Assembly (NCBI GenBank): GCA_002914805.1
Contig: JXTB01000581.1
Coordinates: 21,819-85,818, forward strand
Origin: Parasponia andersonii
Taxonomy: Eukaryota; Streptophyta; Magnoliopsida; Rosales; Cannabaceae
Reading direction: 5' to 3'
Length of the DNA: 64,000 nucleotides
In this document: piece by piece, positions 22,001 to 33,568 of the stretch
Layout: every line of letters begins with the position of its first letter
How positions within the stretch are numbered: position 1 is the stretch's first letter
Notes under the pieces: model-generated
Told to the model about the DNA's origin: nothing
The model's input: only the letters and a program-made list of their open reading frames with translations
The model's database searches: none
Position numbers and translations under genes: made by a program

Positions 22001-25000
22001 ATGGCCCCGAACCAGAGTCAGAAGCTCTACAACATCGCAGATTCCGAGTTGGACTCATTAAGGAGGCAGCACTGCTTCCCTAGCGGAGTTACTTTACAGA
22101 AGGTCGAGAGCCTAGCAGACTGGTACCTGGAATGGCTACAGTTTCCCCTTCCTCCCCTGGTCCACCAGTTCTTCAGCCTAACGGACCCGATGTAATTGAA
22201 TGCCAACAGGGTCATAATCCTGATGGGGTTCTCTGCTCTGTCGGTTCTCCTCAATGTGCATATCGACCTGGAGGCAGTCTTCTAGGCCTACAAGCTCACC
22301 CTCATCCCCAAAAGGAGCTCTTATTCTACTTTCTACCTCCAGTCGCTCCCCGGGTGCCACATTTTTTGGGGCTTGCTGAGATCATACAAGCAATGGGATT
22401 CTAACTCTAGGCTGTATGCCATTGGAGGGGTGTGGTACTCTCATTGGGTGAACAGAGAGCGTTTCCAAATTTCCCCATTTTTTCTGCAAAGTACTTAGTC
22501 GCATTTTGATTTTTGGGTCTGTGTGCACTTTGTCCGTTTTTACTCATGATATTTTGTCTCGCATACCCTCTGTGGAGGAAAGCAGGTTCGAGCCACGACT
22601 ATCGGTGGGGCGGCTCAAGAAGCTAGAGGTAATCATCGTCTTCAGGTCCTCCGGGGATTGCAGACACATTCAGGCCGTTCTGAATCCCTACGAGATGAAC
22701 ACGATACGAGGATGGTCTTATACCTCTTCTTTCCGCTGGACATGTGGATCGTCACCAAGCACCTTCAGAGCCAGCTTGATGTCTCAGCTCTGAACCGGTT
22801 CTACCGAGATGAGCAAAGTCACATCGCCATGGTGGGTCGTAAGATCACGGCCTCAATCCAACTGGCAGGTCCCAATGACCTGGTGGTGCCGACCAGTCAC
22901 AAGCTCGAAGAAGCGGTGAAGCTCGTGACCGAGGAGTGCGTCAGGTTCCACTTGAGGAAGCCACTGCCCCTAAGAGGGTTAAAGGTGAGTTCATTTTATG
23001 CCCTAGAGCTCCGTCGATCAAGTCATAGTTGCGTATTAATCACTTTGCTTGCTCTTACAGGTTCGAACGTAAGCCCTTCAGCAGATCCTTCCCAGGTCAA
23101 GGGGAGTACTATCGCACAGAGAACCCGATCCAAGGTCCCTACTGGTCAGCGTCTGGTGGTGTTCTCTAAGGACAAGGTCGGGAGGCAGGGAGCTATCACC
23201 CTAAGAGCAGGCTCGGACGACGACCTGGAGGATCTGTTCGACGCCGAAGGTGAAATGCCTGTGGTGCGTTCTCCCGAGGCAGGTGAGCCCGCGACTCGGG
23301 ATACGTCGGCCATAAAGATGATGTATGGCAAAGGGGCGCCTTGGAGCCTGCTAGGGGAGCCTATTGTACCGACTTCTTCTGCCCCTAGCTCTAGTTCGAA
23401 AGCGGGCACAGGGTCCGGCACTGCTTGCTTCCATGGAGAGATTACTGAGCTCAACGGAGGGGCTCCGAGGCTGAAGTCTCAGCTGTCCTTCCCTCCCCTG
23501 GTCCTTATAAAGCGGGGTCGCGAAGTCGACCGGTCCAAGGGAAAGGAAAGCCCGGCGAGGAAGAGAGGTAGAATTTCCCTTTCCTCTAATAGTAACGATG
23601 ATAGGGCTACCCTAACCCTCATGAGGAGGAGAAGGTCTGCGCAGTGGCCCGTCTGAGAAGGTTGGTCAAGACAAGACCAAAAAATTATAGCCAGGCAGGT
23701 CTCTAAGGGAGGTGGCAGCTGAAGTCACCGTGGCTTTTTCTACTAAGGATGCGCCACCTCCAGTTGTCGCCGAAGGTGCGCTTGGCGATACCCTGATTTC
23801 TACCGCTCTTTCCTCTGCCACTTCTGGAGTGTATTTGGTAGGGGAGAGAAGGTGACCTCACGGTCGACGGGGTGGAGTCGCGTTCCTTAGATGCAGATAA
23901 CACCCAGGGAGAAGGTCCAGCCGCGGAGTTCGAGCTGGAGGCCCTCTCCCTGGAGAATGTAGAGCTCATTGCTGGCCACAGTATTGTGCAGGTTTCGCTC
24001 ATCTGGCCGTCACCTCCATGTTTTCGACATCTTTACTGAACACTGACTCCTCTTTCTTATATTCTGTAGCTAGCCACCATCTAGTCCTTCTATTCCTCTC
24101 GTGTTGGTGAGTTGACCGTGCAGCTGAATGCCCGTGTTATAACGGCCAAGCAGAGTGAGGTCGCCCTTGCCACGTTGAGGGCGGACCTCGAACTGTACCA
24201 GAGCCTGGACGAGGCTAGGGTCAGTAGCACAATGGCCCACGTTTGAGCATCGAGAGAGCCAGGCGTGAGGAGCTAATCGCTAAGTTGGCCGAGGCAGAGG
24301 GGAAGGTCCGATCTCTCGAAGCTGAGGTCCGAGGTCTGCGCTCGGAGGCCGAGGCTACCAGGCTGGCCCAAGCTGAGCTCAAGGTCAAGAAGCAGGTTTT
24401 GCAGAGCCTAGGGGCAAAGATGGGGTTGGCTTTGAATGCTCGTGACAGAGCCTTCGACGAAGCTAAGAAGGTGAGGAAAGCCGAGGCGAAAGCCAAGCTA
24501 GAGGCTCATTCCCTGCAGCACAGGCTCAACCAGTCCAACGAGATAATCCAACATCTCTATTTGGAATATAGTAAACTGATGGAAGCTTATGTGGAGTTGT
24601 CTCGCAAGCGCAGCGAAGATCTCGTCAATATTAACACTCTTTTGATCGACTTGTCACAGCGGCAAGAAGAGCTGAGGCTAGCGGCGTTGAGAGATAGGCT
24701 GGCAGATGCAGAGAAGCTGAAGATAAGGTACTAGAGACAGTGGATATCCTTTCTGCGGAGAGCTATAGGTCTAGCTGGGAGAAAAGGGAATTTGAGGGCA
24801 ATACAGAAGTGGTAACACCAGACCAGTTCGATGAGCAGAAAGGTGACAAGAAGGACCATTATTTTGTCAGGTACTACATGCAGCAGTTAGGGAATGAGAT
24901 TAACATCATGTACCCTGCTGATGTACTGAAGATGCTCGATGAAGAAAAAGACGGGCCTTCTACATCTGCCTCTGTTGCTAGAGAGATTGTCTTTGCTTTC

Positions 25001-25181
25001 GGTCTGCCAGAACAAGCCACGGAGGTTCCTGGGGGGTCAGCCTGGTCCTAGAGATTTAACTAGCAAAGGGTCAAGTACGGTCGTCTTGTCTAGCGATGAT
25101 TTTGACCCCGGTATGCCGTTCTCTGCCGAAGCTGGGCCAAGCGTCGAAGTCGGCATTACTCCCCCTGCCGAAGGTAATTAG
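22001..25181 (+). pseudogene. Antisense extra ORF of the Tat element (Transposase_28-like, broken)
   Basis: Coding-like sequence on the strand opposite to gag-pol, between integrase and the 3' LTR. Extra ORFs in this place and orientation are known in the Tat lineage (Retand, Grande, RIRE2), and the 'putative gypsy type transposon' Pfam family describes proteins of this kind; matching to it here is from memory of the general pattern. The first part resembles the globular N-terminal region (SGVTLQKVESLADWYLEW), a middle part (22658-23656) is rich in Ser/Gly/Arg with KRGRE-type basic patches, and 24243-24734 encodes a long heptad-rich coiled coil (RARREELIAKLAEAEGKV). An AATAAA follows at 25263. 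The unit is GC-rich compared with its surroundings and carries several breaks. Function is unknown. Confidence 0.6.
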
Positions 25182-25262
25182 GGCCTCTCGTTCTTTTGTG
25201 TATTTGTAAAGTACTGACTGTGTTGTGTAAAGCTGACTCTTGTTGCAAGCATCTGTTTAAAT

Positions 25263-25268
25263 AATAAA
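25263..25268 (+). terminator. Polyadenylation-like signal of the antisense unit
   Basis: AATAAA followed by A-rich and then T-rich sequence (TTCTGTTTTTTTTTG), about 80 bases after the last antisense coding-like segment. It matches the spacing of a plant near-upstream element. Confidence 0.45.
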
Positions 25269-25835
25269 AACGGCGTACTTTTCTCACGTTTATTCTGTTT
25301 TTTTTTGTTGCTCGCATTCGTGGTCAAGGTCAAATATCATATATGATGCCATTCCCTTGTCGGCGGTCTGGCCGACCTCTAGGTCTGGCCCAATCATATA
25401 TGATTTCGAGTTATTAATGAATGCCCCTCATGCTATGACTGACAAGATTAGCTCCAGAGATCGGGATGTAAGTTTCGGCTCGTCCGGCTTTGAGGATATA
25501 TAATTTCTATTATGACTTGTCTTAGCAGAATTCGATCTGCAGGTATGGTTGGACTTCTCCGACTCTAAATGGGAACGTACCAGAAACCAACTCCAGGAAT
25601 TGGTCGACAATTGCTTGGACCCATCGCTGCAGAGGAAGAGGCCTGGGCTCGGCTCTCATCGAGGGCAAACAGGGCGTTACCATTCCAATGTGTCCTTGTG
25701 AGTCTGTCCAAGACCTGCTCCCGACAGATAGAGACACTGGGTCTGTGTCCCTATCGACCATACATCCTATAATTTAAGCAATAATAAACAGAATTTGGTT
25801 TTAATTTTTGTCTTCACATTTGGTCTTATTCAGGC

Positions 25836-26060
25836 CTACTTCCAACGGGTAGACCTTGGCCCTGTTTACCTTTGGCTTATATGTAACTAAGGTGCTCTCT
25901 AGGGAGAGTCTACTTCCAACAAGTAGACCTTGGCCCTATTTTATCTTTGGCTTATGCATAGCTAAGGTGCTCCCTAGGGAAGGTCTACTTCCAACGGGTA
26001 GACCCTGGCCCTATTTACCTTTGTCTTACACATAGCTTACGTACTTTCTGGGGAGGGCCT
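25836..26060. repeat. 74-75-bp tandem array (three units)
   Basis: Units begin CTACTTCCAACGGGTAGACC at 25836, 25910 and 25985, period 74-75, with the shared phrase CTAAGGTGCTC(T/C)CTAGGGA in the first two and a decayed third. It lies in the 3' region of the Tat element. Confidence 0.85.
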
Positions 26061-26139
26061 TATCACTCAACTCTTCCCCACCCTGTAGGTATTCCTTGAG
26101 GGTCGGCAGCAAGTTTTTGTTGCACAGCCTATTGCCCTT

Positions 26140-26650
26140 CGTACGTCCTTTCAGATCGTCGACGAGCGACGTGATCCCTGTAGTATGATTTTTAATGAGG
26201 TCTGTTGGCAAACATTTTAGTGCGTAGCTCATTCCTCCTCGTACATTTTCTCGAGCCATCGGCAAGCATTTTATTACACGATGTGATTCCTATAGTATGA
26301 CCTTTAATGAGGTCTGCTGGCAAGCATTTTATTACACAGCTCATTCCTCCTTATACGTTTACTCGGGCCATCAGCAAGCATTTTATTATGCGATGTGATT
26401 CTTATAGTACGATCTTTAATAAAGTCTACTGGCAAGCATTTTATTGTGCAGCTCATTCCTCTTTGTACGATTTCTCGGACCATCAGCAAGTATTTTATTG
26501 TGCGATGTGATTCTCATAGTACGATCATTATTGAGGTCTACTGACAAGCATTTTATTGCATAGCTTATTTCTCTTTCGTACATTTTCTCAGGCCATCGGC
26601 AAGCATTTTATTGCGTAATGTGATTCCCATAATATGATCTTTATTTGCAC
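26140..26650. repeat. 112-bp dimeric tandem array (about 4.5 units)
   Basis: The word GTGAT(C/T)CC recurs at 26171, 26283, 26395, 26507 and 26620, a very regular 112-113-base period. Each unit contains GGCAAGCATTTTATT twice, so it is a dimer of two related units of about 56 bases. It lies next to the 75-bp array between integrase and the antisense ORF. Such hypervariable tandem 3' regions are known in Tat-lineage elements and can seed satellites. Confidence 0.9.
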
Positions 26651-26781
26651 GAATAGTTCGAGGGGTTTGGCACTAGGGTCAGACCCTTTTACATAGCAAT
26701 CCATTAGATAAGTCTGTGTAGCAGATATCTTGATCTATTTTGGAATCAACCTATTTAATAATACAAGCATTTACATGTGTC

Positions 26782-27872
26782 TCACATGTGGTATTTTTTC
26801 AATTGTTGGGCATTCCATATATTAGGTAGACTCTTCCCAATCTTGAGTTCCTTCAGGACATACGTGCTATTGTCAAGCGCTTTGTTCACCTCATAGGGCC
26901 CGAACCAGTTAGAGTCTAGCTTCGTGAAATTTCTTGTTCTGATCTTTAAGACCCAATCTCTGGCATTAAACTGACGAGTGCTAACCTTCTTTGCGTAATA
27001 AGACCTGGCTTGCTGGTGGTACGAGGCCAGATGGACCAGAGCCATGTCTCTTATTTCTCCAAGGAGGTCTGTGTTGCAGCTTAGCTGCTGCTCATTCAGT
27101 GAGACGTCTCTTACCACTTCGGAGCGAAGGGTCAGAAGGCCAATTTCGATCGGGATCATAGCCTCTGACCCGTAGACCATGGCGAACGGTGTTATTCTTG
27201 TTGATCTCTGCTTCGTGGTTCGATGGGCCCACACGACAGCCGGTAGCTCTTCTAACTACTTTCCTTCAACTTCCTACAAGTTCTTTTTTTATATTGTTGA
27301 ATGTGGCATTGTTTGTTGCCTTTGCTTAGCCGTTCCCTTGAGACTAGTTTACGGATGAGAAGCTGAGCTTTATATTATACAAATCACACAGCTCCTTAAG
27401 CTTAGCATTTTGGAACTGCGTGCCATGATCAGCGTGTATCTCTTTCGGGATTCCGTATCAGCAGATTATGTTTTTCCAAATGAAGTTAATCGTGTCCGTC
27501 TTATTGACGGTTACGTAGGCTTCAGCTTCTACCTATTTGGTGAAATAGTCGGTGGCTAACAAGATATACCTTCTTCCTCTAGGACTTTTAGGGAGCTCTC
27601 CGACGATGTCCAGACCCTACTTAGCGAAGGGCCAAGGAGTTATGTTTGAATGGAGCTCTTCTGCGGGTTGGCATTTCAGGGGGGGTGAACCTTTGGCACT
27701 TATCACATTTCTTGACAAACTGGGCCACCTCAGTCATCATGTAGGGCCAGAAGTATCCAGCCGTTAAGGCCTTGTGGGTGAGGCTATGCCCGCCAGAGTG
27801 GTTGCCACACACTCCCTCGTAGATTTCCTCCATCAGCTTCTGCGCCTCCATAGGACCTACGCACCTCAGCAT
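26782..27872 (-). pseudogene. Tat element integrase region
   Basis: The N-terminal part has the zinc-binding HHCC-type context (EGVCGNHSGGHSL, then CDKCQRF) and the C-terminal part reads KTKQRST-type, PFAMVYGSEAMIPIE and NARDWVLKIR, standard for Ty3 integrase. It sits after RNase H as expected for Ty3 elements. Part of the broken Tat element; no chromodomain is visible, consistent with Tat. Confidence 0.85.
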
Positions 27873-28003
27873 TGGTCTTATCTTTGATCTTCTATACAGT
27901 CAGCCCCCCACCATCGAGTATCGGGTAGCCTTCAGTCTGATCGACCTTGCTTTTTGAGGGTCTGCAGGTAGGTATCCCGACACCAAGTATTAGTTGATAG
28001 ATC

Positions 28004-28681
28004 TTATCCAGCCTTCGTCTTCAGAGTCATCACGAACACATGGTGTACGGGGGTCTCCAAAGGGCCTCTCATGTTTTTGCCCTCTAGTAGAATCTCCGTA
28101 TGTTCGGTTGTCCCCCTGATCAACGCGCTTCTAGCTAGCTTGTCGGTCTTTTGGTTCATCTCCCTTGGTATTTGTTCAATATCGAAGTTACTAAAGCAGG
28201 CTTTCGCCCCCATTACCCTTGAGAAGTACATGTGTAATCTTGGCTCTTTTACTTCGAAGCCTTCCCTGACCTAACCCATGATCAGCTGCAAATCAGTCCT
28301 TACCGTGACGCTTTCTACTCCAAAGTGTAGAGCTAGCTCAAGGCCTTGCAGCGGCGCCTCGTACTCTGCCTCATTGTTCATTGCCTGGAAACCAAGTCTT
28401 AAGGCTTTCTCTATCATGAGTCCTGTTGGGGTCTGTAGAACTACTCTGATACCTGACCCCGAGGTGTTCATGGATTCGTCGGTGTAGAGGGTCCAGGTTG
28501 AAAAGGTGTGAGCCAAAGACATCTGAGGTGGGTCATGTGGCTCACCAAAGGACTGGATTTCCACTAGGAAATCTGCCATGACTTGCCCTTTCTTCGCCAC
28601 TCGAGGTCGATACTTAATGTCATATATCCCCAGCTCGATAGCCCATTTGGTCAGTCGTCCTGATAGGTCTGGTTTGGCCAA
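28004..28681 (-). pseudogene. Tat element RNase H region
   Basis: Phrases ELGIYDIKYRPR, KGQVMADFLVE, TLYTDESMN, NNEAEYEA and LQLIMG are typical of the archaeal-type RNase H that follows the connection domain in Tat elements. It probably removes RNA from the hybrid during reverse transcription in intact relatives. This copy is broken. Confidence 0.8.
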
Positions 28682-28799
28682 AATTTACCGGATGGGAAAG
28701 TCTATATACACTGTAATCGAGTGTGCCTCGAAGTACTGCCTTACTCTTTTCTTAGCATTGACCAAAGCAAGAACCAGTTTCTCCGCCATACTATATCAC

Positions 28800-29810
28800 A
28801 TCTCGGCGTCCAGGAACATGCGGCTTGCGTAAAATATCAGCTTCTGCTTGCTATCTTCCCCGACAAATAGTACGGCACTGATTGTTACTTCGGACACTGC
28901 CAAATAAGCATATAAGCACTGCCCTTCTGCTGGGGAAGCCAGGATAGGTGAGTGACTTAAATACAGTTTAAGCTCTATCAGTGCCTTGTCCTGCTCCTCC
29001 CCCCAGATGACTGTGGAGCTTTTTTTTATGCACTGGAAGAAAGGTTTACATCGGTCAGACATTTTGGAGACAAATCGGCTGAGTGCGGCTATCTTTTCGG
29101 TTAAGCACTAGACCTCCCTAATGGTTAAGGGTCTCTGTACATCCGTGATTGAGGATAACTCGGTCGGGTTGGCCTCAATTCCCCTTCTGCTCACGATGTG
29201 CCTTAGGAACTGGCTGGAGGACACCCCGAATGCGTATTTCTTGAGGTTCAGACGCATCTGGTAGTGCCTCAAAATTTGGAAACATTCGTCCAGATGCCTT
29301 AGATGGTCCGAAGCTTCTTTTCTCTTCACGACCATATCGTTGATGTAAACCTCCATCGTCTTCCCCAGTAGCTCGCGTTCGTAACAATACAGACCTCTCT
29401 CTATAATGAACGCCGTGTGGATCTGGTCTTCCTCATATAGGAGGATCTGGTTGTATCTAGAGTAAGCATCTAGAAGCTCATCCTGTCGAATCTCGCCGTC
29501 ACATTGACCATTTGATCGATCTTTGGCAGGGGAAAGTTGTCTTTTGGGCAGGCCTTGTACAGATTGGTGAAATCTATGTAGGTCCAGTCACTGCCATTTT
29601 TCTTCTTTACTACCACCGGGTTGGAGACCCAGCATGGGTATACGCACTCCATGATCCAGTAGTATCTCGTCCTCCTTGTTGATTGCCCTGTTTTTCTCCG
29701 GTGCGAACCTTCGAGGTTTCTGTCTGACCGAAGGAAAGTTGGGGCCTATATTCAGTCGGTGGCAGGCATGTGCAGGGTCTATTCTGGGCATGTCATCGTG
29801 GGACCACATG
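28800..29810 (-). pseudogene. Tat element reverse transcriptase region
   Basis: The N-terminal phrase QKPRRFAPEKN, then VVVKKKNGSDWTYIDF, KACPKDNFPLPKIDQ, the thumb LKKYAFGVSSSQFL and the connection SDRCKPFFQCIKKS identify a Ty3 reverse transcriptase of Tat type. It belongs to the broken Tat element. Confidence 0.85.
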
Positions 29811-30085
29811 AAGACGTCTTAGTTCCGCCTGAGGAATTCCAACAGCTCGCTCTTTTCCTCTTCGGGCAGTAGGGCCCTGATCAAGATTACTTTCTCTAGC
29901 TCTACTTCTTTCAAAGAGACTGCCACCAATTCCTCAATCGTAGTTTCTAGCCCGTCAAACTCCTCTTCGATCCGCTTCATGTACGCTGGCAGGTGGTCCT
30001 TTGATTGCTATCTATCCTATGTCGAGACGTTCATGCTCGTATCGGCTCCCCTCAAGGCGGTCGAAAAACATTTCCTCGCAGAGGC

Positions 30086-30487
30086 CTAGTCTCTTTTAAT
30101 GTATATCATGTAAGTACCATCCTTCGATTGACATCTTAAGACCTGGTAGAGGGTGGAGATGACCCCATGCATGGCGTGGATCCACCCTCTCCCCATGATG
30201 ACGTTGAAAGAGGACTGGTAATCGATGACGATAAAATCTACGTCCAGGCCCCTTTCCATGGCACAGACCTTCAGATTCACGACGCCCAAGGGGCTAGCCT
30301 TACTACCGTTGAAGTTGAACAGCAGCTGATAGGTCGGCCTGAGTGCGCTTCGATTCAGGCCCATGTTCTCGAAAGTGCTGAGAAACAGGACGTCGACGCT
30401 ACTCCTGCTGTTGACCAGAACCTTTCCCACCATTGCGGAATCGATCTGCAGCTTAATCACCAGAGGGTCATCATGAGGTAGGCGCAC
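30086..30487 (-). pseudogene. Tat element protease region
   Basis: The retropepsin-type frame reads MVGKVLVNSRSSVDVLFL, then NVIMGRGWIHAMHGVIS, matching the position and fold words of aspartic proteases of Tat Gag-Pro polyproteins. It is part of the broken element. Confidence 0.75.
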
Positions 30488-30645
30488 CGTGGCTAAATCC
30501 TACTGGGTGAAGGTAATGGGGGCGGCTGAGGCATAGCTCTCTCCCATCGTCAGGTGGTTCACGGAATGCCCTAGGTCCTCAGGCGCTTCACCCTCTTGTT
30601 GGTTCTTTTTTGGCACCTTTCTTTCTCTTCCTGATTTCAGGTCGG

Positions 30646-32211
30646 CTATGGCCTGCCTATAATCGTTAGCACTATCCTCAAAGCCTGCTCCCCCGACCCG
30701 GAGGCTTGGGTTTGTTTTCCTTTTTCAGGCCCGGCGGTGTCCTCCTTGGACTGGCTTCCGCTCGTCTTCATGTACTGCTTCAATTTGTCAGCTTGGATCG
30801 CAATCATAACCTGTGTATAAAGGCTACGGCAGTTAATGGTATCATGCCCGTGATCTTTGTGAAATTGGCAATATCTTCTCCTATTCTTCATGTGCTCAGG
30901 AACATCAGACGGATCTTTGAAAATGCCCCTGCCTCTGTTCTGGAGGTAGATCACGTTGATCGACGTGTTAAGCTTGTACTTTGGCAGAGGGTCCTTAAAC
31001 GTTTTTCTCCTCTTGTCGCTTTCTTGACCAGCTTGGGTTAGGGCTCCCTGCTTCGGAGCTAGCCCCTAGGCTAGCGCAGGCCTCTTTATTCCTTGTGTGC
31101 CCAGGGTTTGCACCGGTGCTGTAGTTATTGTGGCAGAGGCTTTGAGCGCTTTCTGGTGGCTCTCTAGCATCCTAAATACTCCTTTTGATTTTGCCTGAAT
31201 GTCTGTCAAGTCATATGGCAAATTCAAGAGCAAGTGGTCCGACAGCATCGATCCTGGCTGTAGGCCCCTGACGAACAAGCTCACAGCTTGGGCCGAGTTG
31301 GCATTGTATACTAAGGACATCACATCCAGGAAATGCGACAAATATTACCTTAGAGACTCGTTCGTTGATTGCTTCAAGCAATCGAGATCTTGCATAGTTT
31401 TTTGCTGCCTCCGGACGCCCGCATATTATTTTAGGAAAAGTTTGCAAAAATCTTCAAACCCATTTATAGACTTTTCCAAAAGTTTCCTAAACCACAACAG
31501 GGCTGGCCTCGCCAGGGTGGTAGAGAAGACCTTGCAAGTCAGAGCTTTGTCCCTGGTTTCTAGGACCATCTTCTGCTGGAAATGGTTCATGTGGTTGAGG
31601 GGGTCGGTCTTTTTCTCGAACAGTCTGAAGGTTAGGGTCATGAAATCCTTCGGCTTGGACTCTAGTTAGATCCAATCGGCGAAGGCCGTCCAGTTAATCC
31701 CACACATGGTCTATTCTGTCACATCATCGGGGGTCTGGCTGTGATGGATCCTGAGCCTCTTACTCAACTCCGCCATTATCTCCTATTTCCAGTTGGGAAG
31801 TGCACCTTCTGGGCTCTCCTGGTGTCTTCTGTCCACCGTCGTTCCTGCCCAGAAAAGCCTTATCTGACTTTGTCATTCTCCCTGCATCCGCGATCTGGAC
31901 AGGGCGGGGACTTCCCTCGGCAGTTGCTGACTCCTAGACTCTTGCTGGACCTCCTCGTCGAAGTCCTCCCTTCGCTCGCTCCTAGCTTTGCTTGCCAACA
32001 GCCCTTTGAGGTGGGCATTATTTCTACGAACTTTTACGACTTCATCTTTTAAGCCCAAGATGGCCTCGTGGGCCATCTCCGCCTTCTTGTTTGCTTTTGC
32101 TAAGGCGGTAAGCATTTGGTCCAGTTTTTGTTCCAGACTGGGTCGCGCTTCCCGGAAGCTTCCTTTGGCGTCAGGATGTGTACTCCTTATTGTCATTCTT
32201 GAGGGTTCCAT
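30646..32211 (-). pseudogene. Tat element gag region
   Basis: The N-terminal part is a coiled-coil-prone stretch (EQKLDQMLTALAKANKKAEM). The central retro-gag domain has DPLNHMNHFQQKM and ARPALLWFRKL. The downstream CHHC finger-like CQFHKDHGHDTINC is characteristic of Tat gag. Part of the broken element. Confidence 0.82.
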
Positions 32212-32290
32212 CCGATGTCGTATGACTTTTTTGTTCGGGGAGAGCGTGGTCGTAAGACTCTTACTCTTTCTCTCACACTCAACGTTCTCA

Positions 32291-32302
32291 CAGACGGCGC
32301 CA
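32291..32302 (-). other. Primer-binding site of the Tat element
   Basis: Minus strand TGGCGCCGTCTG lies four bases inside the 5' LTR edge. The TGGCGCC start is the usual tRNA-complementary word of Tat and Athila elements; the exact tRNA was not determined. Confidence 0.75.
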
Positions 32303-32305
32303 AAC

Positions 32306-33116
32306 TGTTGGTGACGATTCTTACTAGCTGTCCACGTGTCTCTAAACTACTGAAGCTATATCTACCAACTGTCCACAAATCCTCGCTATCCCAGAGTTTT
32401 TGACTTCAGGTCAGGTCGGAGAGGTGGGGGTGGCCATCTGTAAATGCTCTCCGATGCTTAAGTCAGATATTTATCCCTGAGATTGAGTAACAAAGATCAA
32501 ATTTTTCTCTTGCTTATAAATTTTTATATAGCTCTCTCTGTATGTGTATATCTCCTCAGGGGATGTATGGATCATATATATATATAGTCCTATAAATGAG
32601 AGCCTTCTGGCTCTCAGTTCTAGGATCGAGTACCTTTTTTTTCATCATGACTTACTCTAGAAATCACGGGCCGTAATTACCGTAATTTCTTTTGTATCGT
32701 CATGACCTGCTTTCCGCCGTCCCCTATGGCTCGAGCCCAGCGGGGGCGAGACTTTGACAAGCTGCTGTCCTGTCAAGACGGTTTGTCCAATGCGCACACC
32801 TACCCAGGATTGTATTAAATGTCCTGTCTGGGTCTGGAGCAGTGCGATATCTCTAATGATTTTCTGGCAGAAGACTCTCGAGGCTCTTGACCCCCAGCTG
32901 TCGAGGTAAGAATTAGACTGGGTCGAACCCATCCGAAGTCTGGGATGGATTCGGTCCTGGCCTCCGACAGCCCACGGGCCCATAAGGACGGTATCACGTG
33001 CGACTCGTATGACTTTTAAGCAATCCTTCTAGACACGTGTCGGACGGTGTGCCCTCTGTGACTTGTTCTGTCACTTAATCGTTCACGTGGTACGTAATCT
33101 AGGAGCGGACCCCATA
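32306..33116 (-). repeat. Right (5') LTR of the Tat element
   Basis: 811 bases paired with 20830-21642. Shared landmarks include CTAGCTGTCCACGTGTCTCT, GTATATCTCCTC and TGGTACGT(G/A)ATCTAG near the far end. In element orientation it is the 5' LTR. Confidence 0.88.
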
Positions 33117-33159
33117 ATTTTTATAATTAGAGTAGTACCAAGAATAATCTTTTAAAATT

Positions 33160-33385
33160 TTTCCGAAAATTTAGCACAAGCACGTATTTTTCTCGTGTGG
33201 GTGTTAAAATTCGGCTAAATTTGTTTCTGAGGATAAAGTCCTCGCTAATACTTTTTTAATGGGAAAAAAATGATCCCAAAATTTGGCACAAGCATATATA
33301 TTTCCCCCGTGGGGTTAAAATTCTGTCAAACCTTTTACCGAGATAAAATCCTCACTAATACTATTTTAGTGGGGAATAAAATAAA
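33160..33385. repeat. Two diverged direct repeats of about 110 bp in the CACTA right arm
   Basis: Both copies contain AAAATTT(A/G)GCACAAGCA, a CGTG(T/G)GG word, TTAAAATTC and a GATAAA(G/A)TCCTC(G/A)CTAATACT end. They lie between the nested retrotransposon and the CACTA right end, as a subterminal array. Confidence 0.75.
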
Positions 33386-33568
33386 ATAAAAAAAAAAAAA
33401 AAGAAAACATGTAATACAAAAATATGGGAGTAGCTCCCGCGTGCTGTGAGTGTCTTCGGTAATATGTATTCGGTCAATTTTTCAATTTTTGAGGAGGAAT
33501 AGTTAGGACATACTTTTATGTCCTAGCTATTATTGCTCTAGTTATTGTTCCTTTTTCATGTAGTGTAT

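Larger units (their letters stand above)
20830..33116 (-). mobile_element. Tat-lineage Ty3 LTR retrotransposon (broken)
   Basis: A 12.3-kb element bounded by direct LTRs (20830-21642 and 32306-33116). Flanking words GTTTT (20825-20829) and ATTTT (33117-33121) may be a diverged 5-bp target duplication. Order on the minus strand is LTR, primer-binding site, gag, protease, reverse transcriptase, RNase H, integrase, a 3' region with tandem arrays, an opposite-strand extra ORF, purine-rich tract, LTR. The gag His/Cys pattern, the RT phrases KACPKDNFPLPKID and SNPVVVKKKNG and the large 3' region fit the non-chromovirus Tat lineage (Retand/Grande/RIRE2 relatives). The element carries numerous breaks, probably more than ten. 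The LTRs differ by a little over 10% by eye over their first 200 bases, so the insertion is old, likely several million years. Confidence 0.9.
18494..33565. mobile_element. CACTA (En/Spm) transposon containing a nested Tat element
   Basis: The left end is CACTACAGCAAAATGG. The right end, read inward, is CACTACATGAAAAAGG, and the two remain similar for about 30 bases (both continue with CAATAA). The flanks are TAT at 18491-18493 and TAT at 33566-33568, the 3-bp target duplication typical of CACTA elements. Subterminal words such as GCGAGGACAATGTCC and AGTTAGGACATAC recur near both ends. Removing the nested retrotransposon (20830-33116) leaves about 2.8 kb. A full transposase is absent. A short minus-strand frame ending at 18942 with an acidic tail (SSEPNQDEDGH) may be the remnant C-terminus of an element protein. 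It is therefore non-autonomous. Confidence 0.85.
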
